From Gnetum montanum (Eukaryota; Streptophyta; Gnetopsida; Gnetales; Gnetaceae), in NCBI GenBank assembly GCA_015680685.1, contig MNCI01004078.1, forward strand, positions 278,683 to 342,682: DNA of 64,000 bases. The letters are read 5' to 3'. The notes beneath the pieces are model-generated. The model made no database searches. It was given only the letters and a program-made list of their open reading frames with translations, and was not told where the DNA came from. Shown here one piece after another: positions 45,802 to 58,488 of this stretch. The number at the start of each line of letters is the position of its first letter. Position 1 is the first letter of the stretch. Both the position numbers and the translations under genes were made by a program.

Positions 45802-47137
45802 ATGGCTGGGAACACGGGAGTGGGAGGAGCATGTGTGGGAGGTGTGAATGCAAGGGCCATCAAGGATAGCAGCAGAGGCTCTAGCAACCACCAAGCTAGA
45901 GAGGATGGAGGTGGGAGTTTCGGTGGAGGGTCAGGTAAGGGTCCTGGGGAGGGTAACATAGCCAAGAGTGTGGACACAATGAGCTGTAGGCCTGGAGATG
46001 GTGATATCGAAGCTTGCACATGACAAGAGGGAATCATGCAGCTGCAGATTCGACACTTGCCTAGTGAGGGCATGCAAACATTGGAGCTCAACCTGATAGG
46101 CAAGTTTGTTTCATCGAGAGCCCAACCTAGGATGGACCTCATCAAGAAGTGGGTAATAGCAACCTAGGGTTTGGTTGATGTCGACGTGCATAGTTTGTCT
46201 AACGAGTTGTTGCTCTATCTTTCAGTCCACTACTGATAGAGATAAAGTTCTACTAGTGCAGGGGACGTGGGGGGAGGGAGGAGGGGAAGGAAGTGGGGCA
46301 GGTCGGTCTCCATGGTTCTATGCGGCTCAAGGATTGGTGATTACACATTGGAGGCCGGGTGCGCACAAAGATGCTAACCTTTTCTCTCAAGCACCAATGT
46401 GGATCCAGGTGTCAAGCATTCCTTGGGAACTATGGACTGTTGAGTTCCTAGAGACCCTTGTTGGTTTCTTTGTAGAGTTTATCCTGTTTGACCAATTCAC
46501 AAAATCAATGGAGAGAATGGGCTACACTTGCTTTTGTATCTAGTGTTTGTTGAGTTCCAGGGACCTAGTTCAGGAAGTGGTCTTGGATCTGCCAATGGGG
46601 GAAGACACACTTTCTGTTGAGTACGAGAATCTTCTGACAAACAAGCCCTATGCTCAGGGCATGAATGTTGACACACATTGCACAATTCGTGGCAAAGTCA
46701 ACCACAGGGTGACAAATTGTCCTATCTATGCCAAGGTACCCAAGCCTAAGAAGGGTGGGGATGGATGGAGGTTGGTTGGCAAGCAGGGGAAGGCTATGCC
46801 CTTACTAGAGCTCGTACAGGCAACTAGTCTCACACCGTCGATATCCCTGAAGATCACTACTTCAAAAATACAACCTACAAACTTTGATAAGGTTGGGGAG
46901 GATCTTCCCCCACTAGGGGAATGGGCTATAGTTGTGAGGGGTTCATTGATGCCTCAGATGACAAAGATCTTGGTAGCTACTAAGACAACTGATGGGGGTT
47001 TTCCTGCTTCGCCAATTTCTGTGGGGTTTCCAATTTTGTCAAAACTTGGGAGGGCTGGAAGGCCTCTCACACCAATGACTTGGAATAAAAAGACACAATT
47101 GGAAGTAGACATAGGGCTGCAGCTGACATTGAAATAG
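45802..47137 (+). pseudogene. L1 ORF1 (RNA-binding protein)
   Basis: It starts MAGNTGVGGACVGG in a glycine-rich head. It continues, after stops, with LELNLIGKFVSSRAQPRMDL and SSIPWELWTVEFLETLVGFF, the DUF4283-like part usual in plant L1 ORF1. Near 46680 is HCTIRGKVNHRVTNCPIYAK, a CCHC knuckle in which the second cysteine is R. The last open segment (46547-47137) ends 29 bp before ORF2. ORF1 proteins coat the element RNA. Confidence 0.75.
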
Positions 47138-47166
47138 GTCTACAAGAAAAAATTGGCTAGTAAGCC

Positions 47167-50100
47167 ATGAAGATCTTCTCATGGAATTGTTGGGGCCAAG
47201 GTACACCATACAAAAGAAATACCCTACAAGAGATTGTAAGGAGAGAAGGCTATGATGTGATGTGTTTACAAGAAACCAAGCTACTAGCTACGAAGTCACA
47301 CTTATCAAGTGGGACAAATGGCATATGCAAATGGTGGCCAATCGTGGTCGGGCCAATGGTTTGGTAGTACTAGCACGGTTACCCTTTACCCTAGTAGATT
47401 CTTCTACTTGGAGTATTACTATTTTCCTTATTGATGCAGGCATATGGCTCACGAACTTCTATGGAGCCTAGGCCTGGGAGGTACAAATGGATGAGCTTAA
47501 CCGAATTGCATTGTAGGTGCCTGATCAACAGAAGTGGATCATGGTGAGGGATTTCAACTAGTGCCTGCACATTTGGGAGAAATTTGGCAATGATACCATG
47601 GAGCCACCTAGTCGTCCACAGTTTTTGGCTTTTCTACACACTCATGATCTGGTGGATATGGACATTGCTAAGTGTTGCTTCACGTAGAGTAATAGATGCT
47701 AGGGAAAGACCAGGTTCTTTCTAGGATTGATAGTCTGGGTTAGCACCAACATCCAAATGAACCCTAAGGTGTAGGTGTATGGGAAAGAGAGGCAGGCATC
47801 AGACCACCGATCTATCATTTGCTAGGTCAAACGGTTCTAGCAGCAAATGGCTTTCCCTTTTTGTTTTGAATGATCGTGGTTGATAAAGCCATGACTCAGG
47901 CCGTTGGTGGTGGCTATTTGGGCCAATTATCCTTCATGGGCTGATCTGTAGGATTTTCTTAAAGAAGGCCTTAGCTGGGTTAAGAAAGCCATTCACTCTA
48001 TAAGAACAAAAGAGAAATATTCATCTAGAACCAACAAAACTACACTGCTCTCACGACTAGCAATGCTCCAAACTCTATAGGAAATGAGAGAGATTGTGGA
48101 AGATGCTAAATAGGCAGTGCTGAAAGAATTACAAGCCCTCTCTGTAGAAGAGGAAATCTACTAGAAATAATGGGCATTGATTAAGTGGCTGAAGGAAGGC
48201 GACAAGAATATGGAGTTCTTTTTCACTACTGCTAAGTCCAATGGACAAACCAAAAACATCAAATTGATGCAGGATGGAGTTGCTCTAACCAATGCCCAAG
48301 AGATTGCACAAATGATGCACAACTATTGGGCTAATATTTGGGGTAGAAAAAGCATGCTTCCCAAATATGTGCCTATGAGGTCGATGATTGGAGAGGAGGA
48401 AAACAGTAGACGTTTGCAACCTTTTACTTGATCAAAGATGGAAGTTGCACTAGCCTCTATGAAGTTGAACAAGGCACTTGGGTTTGGACAGATGGTCGGT
48501 GGGATTTTTTTGGGCATTTTCTGATCTTCTAGGGAGGAATCTTTTAGACACTTTCAACTTGATGCTACACTAGCAACAACTTCGCCGAGAAATTAATTGT
48601 TCCATAATTGTTCTCATTTCCAAGTTACCCAATCCCTTTGATCCTTCTCAATTTTGTCTAATTGGGGTCTACAATACCTTGATCTGCCTATTTACTTTGC
48701 TCATGCAATGGTTGGCGCCACTAATGCCTAGCTTGGTGGGGAACAATCAAACGGGTTTCATTCAAGGTCATTTCCTCCAAGATCAGACTCTCTTGCTACA
48801 AGAGATCATTAACTCTCTACAGACCGTTGGGTACTCAGGTATGTGCGTCAAACTTGACATTACCAAGGCATATGATCCTATTAGCTGGGAGGCTTTGGAG
48901 GATATAATGTTACATAAAGGGTTCGATCCTAGATTTGTCAACCTATGTATCCATATACAAACTTCTGGAGCTTATTCTTTCAATATTAGTGGGCAGTTTT
49001 GGGGGTTTTCCTCCCCTCAGTGGGGTTTGCAGCAAGGTGACCCTCTTTCTCCCTACCTATTTATTCTCGCTATGGACACCTTGCAATCCTACTACAAGAT
49101 GGAAGGTGTCAAAGGGCTGGAAATTGCAGTGGTGGAGTGCCTAGATGAGTATTATGTTGATGATACCATTTTGTTTTCACATGCATCTATCCCTCAAGTT
49201 CATGCAATTAACAGTGCACTGGGAAAAATGGCTCCATAAATTGGTTCAGAAATTAACCAAGGGAAGTTTGCTTTGCACTTGATTAACAACTCTAGGATGT
49301 GTTAAGGGGAAAATTTCTTAGCTATTGGGGATTCTCCTAGGCAGTGAATAGGACTCTTACTTGGGGCTTCCCATTTATGCTTGGCAGAGAAAAGGAACTT
49401 GGTCTGCTCTACTGCAAAAACTGCAACAACACATACTAGGAAGGGTAGAATTGTTTTGGCATCTTCTGTTCTCTCGGCCATTGCCAAATTTACTGCATCA
49501 ATGGCATCTGTGCCCCACCCCCACCCAAAACTAATTGGTTAGAAATTTTGTGTGGTCGACAGGCAAAGGGGATGAGAGGATGCATATGGTGGGATGCGAT
49601 ACAGTGGCCAGGCCTAAGGAGGTTGTCGAACTGGGACTTTTGAAATTTCAAGATATAATTGCTATGGGGTACCAACGTCTCACCAACAAGCTTCTGCAGG
49701 CTAATGATACTTCAACGCAATGTGTGCATATCATGCAAAGAAAGTACCAGCAATGGGGAACAGGGTGCTGGGATTCACATGCTTGGCATTCCATATGCAC
49801 TCATGCTAACAAGATGGAACATGGAGGGTTGTTGGGGGTGCCACCCTAGAACATTATTAAGAGCAAGTTTCTCCTGATTGAAGGATGGAGGAACATTTGG
49901 AAAGGCATGCTTCCTAAGAAGACTAAGGTCTTTCTATAGTTAATTAATCATGATGCATTTGCCTATTCAAGCTATCTTGTAGGTGAGGGGGTCAAATGTT
50001 AATGATGCTTGCCCATTATGCATGAGAGCCCCAAAAACAATTCATCATTTCATATATCAATGTGATTATTCAGTGGACACTTGGTGTGTTGTGGTGCTGC

Positions 50101-50401
50101 CACCTCTCATCCATTTGAATGGGTACTTAGTTGCAACAACGGTGTTATGGTCTTTGTGGAAAGCAAGCAACAATTTGATTTTTTGCTCATGGCCACTTCC
50201 CCCCACTGACTCAAATTGTTGCGCTTGGTGTTAGATTGTGGAAGGAGACGTCAATGGCAATGGGAAGAACACCGACATTTGAGCTATCCTGCTCAATCTT
50301 TCAAACAAATCAAGAGCTTTGGGGGCTTGTGCAACATGCTAGGTAGGTGGATATTGGTGGGGGAGCTGGACCTTGCGGACAACTCCTTTTTTCACAATTG
50401 A
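47167..50401 (+). pseudogene. L1 ORF2 (endonuclease, reverse transcriptase, zinc finger)
   Basis: The start MKIFSWNCWGQGTPYKRNTL and VMCLQETKL are the APE-type endonuclease head (N and E catalytic residues present). Later come VRDFN (normally GDFN) and ASDHRSII (SDH motif). Reverse transcriptase follows at 48679-49239: NNQTGFIQGHFLQDQ, KLDITKAYDPISWEAL, QWGLQQGDPLSPYLFILAM and DEYYVDDTILF. At 49900-50100, KVFL then CPLCMRAPKTIHHFIYQC form the zf-RVT domain. Stops separate the parts, so the protein cannot be made whole. Confidence 0.9.
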
Positions 50402-50539
50402 GCCAGTGACTCCACTTTTTTCATGGGCATGCCCATTCCTCTCATTGAGGATTTGCTAGCTATGTTGCTGGGGATCCTAGCCATGGGTGAGACTATTCTT
50501 CTTGTGGGTCGTGGGTTGCAGGATGCAACGGGGTTCTTC

Positions 50540-51700
50540 CCAAGACCCATTCCAAAAACAGGAAGTGGCTAGGTGCCTAAATTGACTTCGCCTCAACTTT
50601 GGTAGGAGGTTGCAGAATTGGTGGACAAATTCTTTGTCTAGGCAAGCAATGTTTGGAAGTTGCAAGGGGTAGACTTCTCCTTCATGAAGTGCTTATGGCT
50701 TGGCCATGAGGTTAACTTACCAAGATTCTTCCTAGCAGCACTTCGGCAGCAACGACGGGGCTGCCACTTGAGAGTCTAATTTTGACCCTTTGGAAGACAG
50801 CTTGACCGATAAGTCCACCTCGGACAAGAACTGAGCCCAATTCAGTTTACCATCAACAACCAACAAGGGATGGAGGGGCTTCTCTGGCCCAACAATTCCT
50901 ATGATCGTCAATGCAGAAGGAGGAGGGTCAGACTTCTGGGGCAGTGCCTTTTGGGGAGTGGGGGATTTCTCTACAAGAGGGGATGGAAAAGGACATAGCG
51001 GAGGCAACAGCAAAGACTATGCCAAAGGTTCTAAAAAGGATGATGCAGAGGAGAGTGTGAAGGCCATGGCAGATGCAATGGAGAAGGTCGTTGTGAAAGC
51101 TGTGGAGAACATGACAAAACAGGTCCACAGGGAGGAACACCTTTGGTGGAAGGCAAAGTGGCAGGCTATAGAAGAGGAATTTCAATGGCTAGCGGCCCAA
51201 GTAGAAAGGAGTTTTGCCAAGTGCAAGAGTGAAGCTAAAAGACAATGGGATTTAAAAGCTACAGAGACCATGATGCTGCTAGAGGATGAGTTACACATGC
51301 GGATCCATGGGGAGCTACTCCAGGAGGAGGAATAGATAGTTGGGCAAGAACTTGTGAAGCAGGAGCACCATGAACAAGATCAATAGGAAACCGAAGAGAT
51401 GCAACAGCTGCAAGACTGCATGCATGAACAAAACGTGTGGCTGTGGCTAGAGGACATGAAATGTCCATACATCGTTTTCGACATTAATTGTCACACACCT
51501 TGGATTGCTCTATGCTGACACATTAGGAGGAAAACTACGAAGCTGCATCCAGATGGGACTGGTGATGAGGTGGAGTGCACCTAGAAGGAGGCTTTCAAAG
51601 ATTTTCAACAGGCTATGACGTTTGTGGCTAGTCAACGATACCGGGCAATTTTACTAGGCAATTTTGGACACCATTCATGCTCGGAAGTAGGCAACTTACC
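50540..51700 (+). pseudogene. Extra L1 coding region with coiled coil and conserved C-terminal block
   Basis: Downstream of the zf-RVT domain, in the same sense, is a region absent from the standard plant L1 plan as I know it. It has a block VNLPRFFLAALRQQRRGC (about 50710-50765). Then comes the open frame 50901-51335, a long E/K/Q/A-rich helix (AMEKVVVKAVENMTKQVHRE, WQAIEEEFQWLAAQVERS). Last is a block at 51435-51700: WLWLEDMKCPYIVFDINC, HIRRK, FQQAMTFVASQ. The same three parts in the same order occur in the second L1 (56560-57510), with protein-level rather than close nucleotide similarity. Function unknown. It could be a third ORF or a C-terminal extension of ORF2. Confidence 0.65.
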
Positions 51701-52176
51701 ACTATATGAATCTTCCCAAACATCTATAGGCTTTTTTGTTTCAAGCGTTTGGGTTGCTCAAGGTGTCGTTGATTGGCTATTGCCTTTTGGGGTTTTAGGA
51801 TCTCAGTTTATGGCCCAAGGCTTGTTTCGTTCTGCCAACAAAAGGGGAATTTTGTTGTGATTGGTCTTCTTTTTGTTGTCTAGGCTTGTCCAAGGCCGGG
51901 TGGATGTTTGGCCAATGTTCATGACCTTAGGAGGGTTTTTGGGAGGTGGGTTGTTTTTCACTTTTGGCAAGGTGCAAGGGTGGTGGGTGGAAAGCCCCTT
52001 GCCACACCCCCCCTCCCCCCAACTACCTGGGTGGTGGGTGGAAAGGGGTCCTCCCCCAAGTAGTTGGTGGAAAGGGAAACTCCCCATGCCCCCTTCCTTC
52101 CTTCTTGCATTGTATATACCATTTTTCATCAATACATTAACCAAAATTTTCTCCAAAAAAAAAATTCATCAGCAAA

Positions 52177-52680
52177 ACTATTTGCAATGAGAGACTTTTT
52201 GGCCTTGAATTGTCACTTCTGTTTCACCATTATTTATGTTGTTACTGAAATTGCATTCCATATATTCTATCTTAGTTCTACTGATTTTTAAGGCTTTGAT
52301 TCTACATGTCTCCACCTCTCTATTTTAGAAGCAACATGTCTCCAACAGAATATCATCTACAAATAACATACACAGGGATTTCATCTTGTATTTCCTTTGT
52401 TAATTCATCCATAATAATTGCAAATAAGTACAAGCTAAGCACAGACCCCTAATGTAGACCTACTGTGACTGGAAAATTAACTGTTGTTCCACAAGTTGTT
52501 CTAATTTTAGTTAATATATTTATTAGAGATGTTTTTCCTCAGCAAAGCCCACCAAATAATATCTCTAGGCACTCTATCATATGTTTTTTCAAGTCAATGG
52601 AGATCATATGTAGATTTTCTCTATGTTTTCTGAATTTCTCCATCAAGTGTTATATCAAGAAAATAACCTCTATCATAGAT
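52177..52680 (-). mobile_element. RTE LINE, reverse transcriptase segment, right of the L1 insertion
   Basis: On the minus strand: the segment near 52640-52560 gives MISIDLKK followed by YDRVPRDIIWWALLRKN (RT motif with the catalytic aspartate in the ISID position). Near 52450-52380 come VLSLYLFAIIMDELTKEIQ and a damaged (F)ADD box; then KIEYMECNFSNNINNGE. It continues the RTE piece at 45171-45769. The element's 5' end is missing. Confidence 0.8.
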
Positions 52681-55301
52681 CTTAAATTGAAAATAAAAAA
52701 CCACAAATAGGTGGCTATTACATCAATTACATGTTAAAAATTCCTGAAGAGATTTTAAGTCAACTGAAAAATCTGTTGCAAACTAATTATTTTGTAACGA
52801 GGATGTTAGAAACTGGTATGTAGGTGAAGAATTTGTGCCTCGTGAATAAGCATTTTCCCAAAAATACGTTAAGCCACTCTCCATAATCAAAGACTGCAAA
52901 AAAGAAAGTCAATAAGGCAAAAGATTGCATTGTGTAGGTAAGAAGACCAGAGGAATCTAGCCATTAAAACATTATGCTAAATTAACATGAACAACTGGTC
53001 TATGTTATGATCAGTTCGCTTGCATAGCTTTGCACAAATGCTGGATTCAAAGCACAGTACCAATCTCCTTTTGCATCCTTTGCCCTTGCTATGCCACCAG
53101 CCTAAGGCATATTTTAGGCAGACCCAACCTTATCCTTTAAAAAAACCTATATTTTAAAATACCTTTCACGAGATGTAAATGCATCCTGTCAACCTATTTG
53201 AAGCATCTTCATAACAAAAAGGTCTTGATTCGAGCTACATTTTAATGTTTTTGTAGAGGTAAGGCATAAGAATGTGTAACATTTATTGGTGTTTACCGTT
53301 GTAGGAGCTAAGGTAGAACATGAAAAATGGCCTCCAAAATAAAAGAATATGTCCCTTTCTTTAGACTCAGAAAAAAGCTAAATAATAATAAGCTAACAAT
53401 TTTTTTCATTCCTACCTTTTTCTATGTAATCATCTGCCATAACCCTTTTTAAATAATATATATTAAGCCTGATGAAATTAGAAGATGTAAAATCTGTTAA
53501 AACATTACATTTTGGAAAAGCTCTAGTTTAAACGCTTGAAATAAGTGTTCGTTTCATCTAACATTCCATTTCACATATCAATGATGTCATTACACTCCTC
53601 TCTTTAGGCTACTAGTTTTTTAATGGATCAGAAACCCTAATCTATACTACAAGTATCATGCCCTAACATTTATAAGTAGCACACAACTTTAGCCCCGGCA
53701 CACGTGCTCATCACTTTGAAATAAGGAAAGCTTCCTTTGCATACCAATTGTCGTTAAAATAGCCTAATGTATGTGCATTTGTATCTTCTATGATTTCCTA
53801 GTTCATGTATTTAACTTCATAAAGTACAAGTCTGTGTAAGAGGAAGAGCAGTGTTATTCTAATGCTCTTCATCCTATATCGTTCCTAGTATAATTATTTA
53901 AAATTCATCTAAAGATTCTAAGTTGATAATACAAATGTGTCCTCCTATGTTCCAGAAGAAGTAATTTTTAATGGGAAGAAAAAGTCAAAAGAAGATGTCC
54001 ACATAAGCAATGCCCCTGTAGCATATTTTATAATGAAAAATTAGTAAGTCAAGGTTGAGAACAACCAAAGGAGTCAACAGCACTTGCCACATTTACTCAC
54101 ATATTGGTACAACAAACGTACTCACATGTCATATACTCAAGTGGAGAGTCTCTCCTCTCATCATGTCTTGTCGTAGCCCTCTATATCTTATTTCTTGTCA
54201 TAGTAAATTAGACCCATCATTGTTGATGGATGACTCTCATCCTATAAACAGTAATGTATCTCTTCATTAGTAGATGATATGAATCAAAGATTGTCAGTTT
54301 GCAAAGCATTTAAAGGCTAATGTTTCTTCATGTAAGCTAATAGTGAACATGAACTTGCTTGTGAAGAATTGAGGTAATTCAATTTCAAGTTACTAGAATT
54401 ACAAGACTACATCTTTCACACATAATTGAACTACTAATACCCTAGATCACATTCCAAACTTATCCTTCTTGTTTTGTGTCATTCCCCTCTATCTTGAATA
54501 TCCAAAGCATCATCAAATCCACTAAATGACTTCAAGAATCAACTTGATGCAAGAGATCAAGATCGAAGGGCCACAAACCCTTCAAATCATGAGTTACTAT
54601 ACAAACCATGGCCTAATCATGAGTCCCAATCTCCCCATGGTCCACCACTATGATTGTCTCACCAATCATAGTACTATGAGCTAGAGCTTAATTGCATCGA
54701 TGACCAAACGTTACAATCATGACAACTACTACACTACTCATGCTTGACTCATGGTTTACACAAAGATCACTTTTTTTCTTGCTTTTTCTTTTTTGATTTC
54801 TAAACAAACTATTAAGAAAAAGCCACCACAAGCCCATTCTAAGTCACAACTAAACAAAATCCAAAAAACAAGATACCACAAGGCCTCCGCAAGTCATGGT
54901 ACATAAACCACAACCCTACCGAAAGTTGTAATTAGCTCACAATACTTGAAGACCAAACATAGCAGTCTTCATTAGCTTTGGACGCCAATCAAGGGCAAAA
55001 AGCTCCTAAGCAAACCCCCAAGGATGGGTGTCACAAACTACAAGATGAACACTTAGTACATAGCCAACAACCCAAAGTCACTATTCATGATAGCTTATTA
55101 TATATGATTATAGACATCTGTATTAACATTACCCTTTATTACCTCCTTACATTATGATAAATAACATTATTGGCTACAAGGAATTAGCCCTAATTTGTGA
55201 ACTGCCACTTAGGTTTACTATATACAATAAGAATGTTCGTTGATTCCAAAAATTATTGAATAAAAAAATTCCATCAAAAATGTCATTCAAAATTACGTAT
55301 C
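52681..55301. other. Unassigned intergenic sequence
   Basis: About 2.6 kb of AT-rich sequence with short random frames only. I see no exon with paired splice sites, transposon domain or RNA gene. Confidence 0.4.
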
Positions 55302-57718
55302 AGAAACTGGGCGAACCGTTTTCTTACTCGTAAAGGGTGGCTAGTGTTGGCATCAGGGGTGCTGGTTGCAATGACACATTTCGTGGCCACTGTTGCTACC
55401 CCCGTGTGCAGTAAGTCAAGCTATTAACAAGCTCATACGTCACTTTTTGTGGTCGGGGAGAAGAGGGGGTGCAAATTGCACTGGGCCAACTGGGACCAAA
55501 TTGTGTGCCCTCGAACTAAGGGGGGTTTGGGGATATCGAAATTCGAAGACGAATTGACGCTTGGTCAACAATGTCTATTGCTTCATTTCACCCACCAGAA
55601 TGAAGAGTCGGCCCAATGGATATAGATCATGAATGCCAAGTACGTTTGATGGTAGTCGGGGGTGCATGACTCGAGGCCATGGCGTACACTTTGCAACCAT
55701 GCACTACAAATGCAATTGCGAGGGTGGTTGGAATGTGAGCCGCACCACCTGTTATCGACCATGTATCCGCCGATGCCAGGATGGAATCAGATATGGCAAG
55801 GGCGTTTGCCCGAGAAAATTAAAATCTTTTTATGGCTTCTGAAAAGTAATGCATTACTGATATGGATGAATTTACAAAGGCGCGGCCTTGATATCGATGC
55901 CACCTACCCGCTATGCGAGAATGCACCTCGAGACCATCCCACATTTCACCTTCAATGTGTTACATACATGCCACGTGGCACACGACAAGCTGGCCTCCCC
56001 TGCTGACGTTGTCAGGCAATTCCCAAGCCACCTTACTTTTATGGGTGGTTTGGAAAATCTACAACCATAAAGTTTTCCAACNACAGCTGCGTGGAAAGAA
56101 ATTGTTGCAACAGTGGGGGTTATGTTGACCTATGAGCCTGACTGTGCAGCATTCCAAGGTAATGTTGAGTTATGGAGAATGGTGGAGCATTGCCGCTAGA
56201 GCAATGTCTTGTCATGGCTAGTGGGAGACTCAGCCCTCCCAAACGACGCTTTCTATACCAACTAGCGGGGTGACTGCACATTTTTCCGAGGCATCGAAAT
56301 TATTCTCACAAAACCTACAATTGCCAAATGTTTGGGGGCCCAGGAGGAGGGCAAAATCATTTTTCCCACTACTGAAGGGCTATTGGATGTTGACATGTTT
56401 TTCACTAGGCCGATGCCACGCACACAAAGTCGGTAGGTGCCCAAATCCACCCTACCACTTGTCTGGGCTCAGACTGCTGAGTTGGTGGCCAATTTTTTGT
56501 ACAGTCTAGAAATGGGTCCAAGCTCCAGGGCATCCACTTTGCGTTTCTCAAATGTTTGAAGTTAGGGATTAGGGTAAATCTGCCTCACTTCTTTCTAGCT
56601 ATTTTACAACAGCAGAAGAGGGGGTGCTATTCTGGTCTTATTTTGGCCCTTTGGCAGGGGGCAACAGGGGTGCGGCCATAGGCAAGGCTGGGATCAGGTC
56701 CCAACCCCTCGGGGTTGTCCTCACCTGGGCCCTCCCAGTCAAATCTACCTAAGCCGTTGGGGATTGGGCCTACGATCATTTATTCCCAGAAGCGGGTTGG
56801 CCATTAAGAGTCGAGTGCTTCCAACCCTATGGCGGTGCCGAACGCATCTCCGCGAACAGCGTCGAGACACGAGGTTTTACGGGATGAGGAGTTGCACCGC
56901 GTGGCAATGGAGGCTATGGCCGCTGCCCGTGCTGAAGAAAGGCATGACTGGGAAGCCAAGTGGGACAAAACCCTCACACATGCACAGGCTAAACTAGAGA
57001 CATGTTTCCAAGAACGGGAGCAGGAGTTGCTTCAACAACAAACTTTGCTGGCAGAGGCTGCCCAAGCCCAACTAGCTGACAAGCTCCACGCCTAGATTTG
57101 AGAGGAGCTGTTGCAGGAGGAGGCTACTCGCAGAGGGAGCAAGAGGGCGAAGTGAGCACAATAGGAACGAGAATAGGATGAGGAAAGACAGAGGCAAAGG
57201 CCGTGGGACAAGGCACATGAGCAGAGCATGTGCCAATGGCTTTGGGAGGGGCATTGTCTGTACATTGTTCTAGGCATAAACTGCAATTGCTCATGGGGGG
57301 TGCTCCGACGACACATTTGTCGAACATCCGCGTGTTTCCACTCAGATGGGGGGATGTCGGTTGAAGAGCAGAATCAACGAGAGGCAGCCATGCAAGCAAT
57401 TCAACAAGCCGCCAATTTTGTAGATTCCAAATTGCACTGTAACACATTGGATATTCTCCACACCCTTGAGCACCCACACTACGCATGTCATAGACTACCA
57501 ATACATCCATAGCACCAAGTTGCAGTCCCTATTGTTCCCCAACTGGCTGATCTAGCCTTTTGTGCTGTGATTTTATGATGTAAGTCTTTGCCATCTGGTT
57601 TTGTGGTTTGAGTGCGCCCCCCCCACCTCCGCGGGCCATTTCTGATGACCCTCGAATTGTATACTCCTGTACTATAATTTTCCAGTAATACACTCCCGAA
57701 CATTCTCTCAAAAAAAAT
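55302..57718 (+). mobile_element. 5'-truncated L1 LINE, relative of 45770-52166
   Basis: The plus strand starts late in ORF2 (THFVATVATPVC, NKLIRHFLWSGRRGG, HWANWDQIVCPRTKGGLGIS), continues through a zf-RVT domain (55662-56006: LPEKIKIFLWLLKSNALLIW, YPLCENAPRD), then the extra coding region. It ends CCAGTAATACACTC...CTCAAAAAAAA at about 57718. 5' truncation is common for L1. No clear target duplication was found. One undetermined base (n) lies at 56082. It differs enough from the other L1 to be a separate, old insertion. Confidence 0.8.
56560..57510 (+). pseudogene. Extra coding region of the second L1
   Basis: It has the same order of parts as 50540-51700 in the other L1. The first is VNLPHFFLAILQQQKRGC (near 56570-56625). 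The second is a coiled-coil frame at 56829-57095 (ELHRVAMEAMAAARAEERHD, KLETCFQEREQELLQQQTLL). After stops, the third block is at 57235-57500: WLWEGHCLYIVLGINCNCSW, LRRHICR, MQAIQQAANFVDSKL. Shared residues include WLW, C-x-YIV-x-x-INC, W, HI-R, QQA-x-x-FV-x-S. No known domain is recognised. Confidence 0.65.
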
Positions 57719-58488
57719 GTATTTGTCTTTTACGTAAATTACATGCAACTGTGCAAGCAGATTCGGCCAGCACAATTTTGAATTGGTGGAGGAAATGCAT
57801 TAGAACTGAGCCACTCAGACCTCAAACGTGACATCAAACTCCTTGCTAACCAGAAAACAAGGGTGTGGTGACAGGTATTTTGAGGTAGTCAAGTTGTATA
57901 AGTTATCTCTGGTTGCTCTCTACAGGTTATGTCGTTAGTACCTCAGTTGTCTTGATTGCCTGTGGGTGATCCGGGGAAAACATACAAGGGTAGTGTGCTT
58001 AAAACCCGGGGCAGGAGAGATTGTGGATATCATCATAACTGTCAGATTACAAAACCATAATAGGGGTCATAATTTTACTATTCACCACATATTTGTCATG
58101 TACTTCAGGTTTTCTCTGGTTCACAGTCTCAGCTGGTTGCAGTCCCAACATCGTGAAATGGAATCTCTAATGACTTTAACCTCTTTGGAAAAGGTTCAGA
58201 ATCAAATAAAAATAAAACCGAAAATAAAGTGTTAAACATAATCAAATGAAAATGGGCTCTATGAAATATTCTTGAAAAGGCCCCAAAAAAGGGGAGAAAT
58301 CCAGCATCTCTATATATAATTACTCAACATAAAAAGAAAATTTCCTTGAACTTGGTATGTGAAGAAGATTAACAAAGAGCAGCGTTGGCTAGCAGTTAGG
58401 AAGGAATAGGAACAACATTAATACATGAATTGCAAGAAAACTTACTGTTGAATTCTTGTAATTGAGGAAAAAAAGGAAAATCAAATAA
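57719..58488. other. Region between L1 and the PIG-S stop codon
   Basis: On the minus strand this is the 3' side of PIG-S and should contain its 3' untranslated region and polyadenylation site. The distal part shows no gene. Confidence 0.4.

Larger units (their letters stand above)
45770..52166 (+). mobile_element. Nearly full-length L1 LINE with an extra 3' coding region
   Basis: A 6.4-kb non-LTR element of plant L1 type: ORF1 (45802-47137), ORF2 with endonuclease, reverse transcriptase and zinc-finger domain (47167 to about 50400), then an additional coding region (about 50540-51700), a short 3' untranslated part and an A-rich tail (about 52154-52164). It is flanked by a 10-bp target duplication. 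The GC content is higher than that of the surrounding RTE. Scattered stops and frameshifts make it inactive. It lies in and splits a minus-strand RTE LINE. Confidence 0.9.

Noticed and set aside
56082-56082. Ambiguous base n
   Set aside because: An assembly or base-call gap in a decayed L1, not a biological signal.
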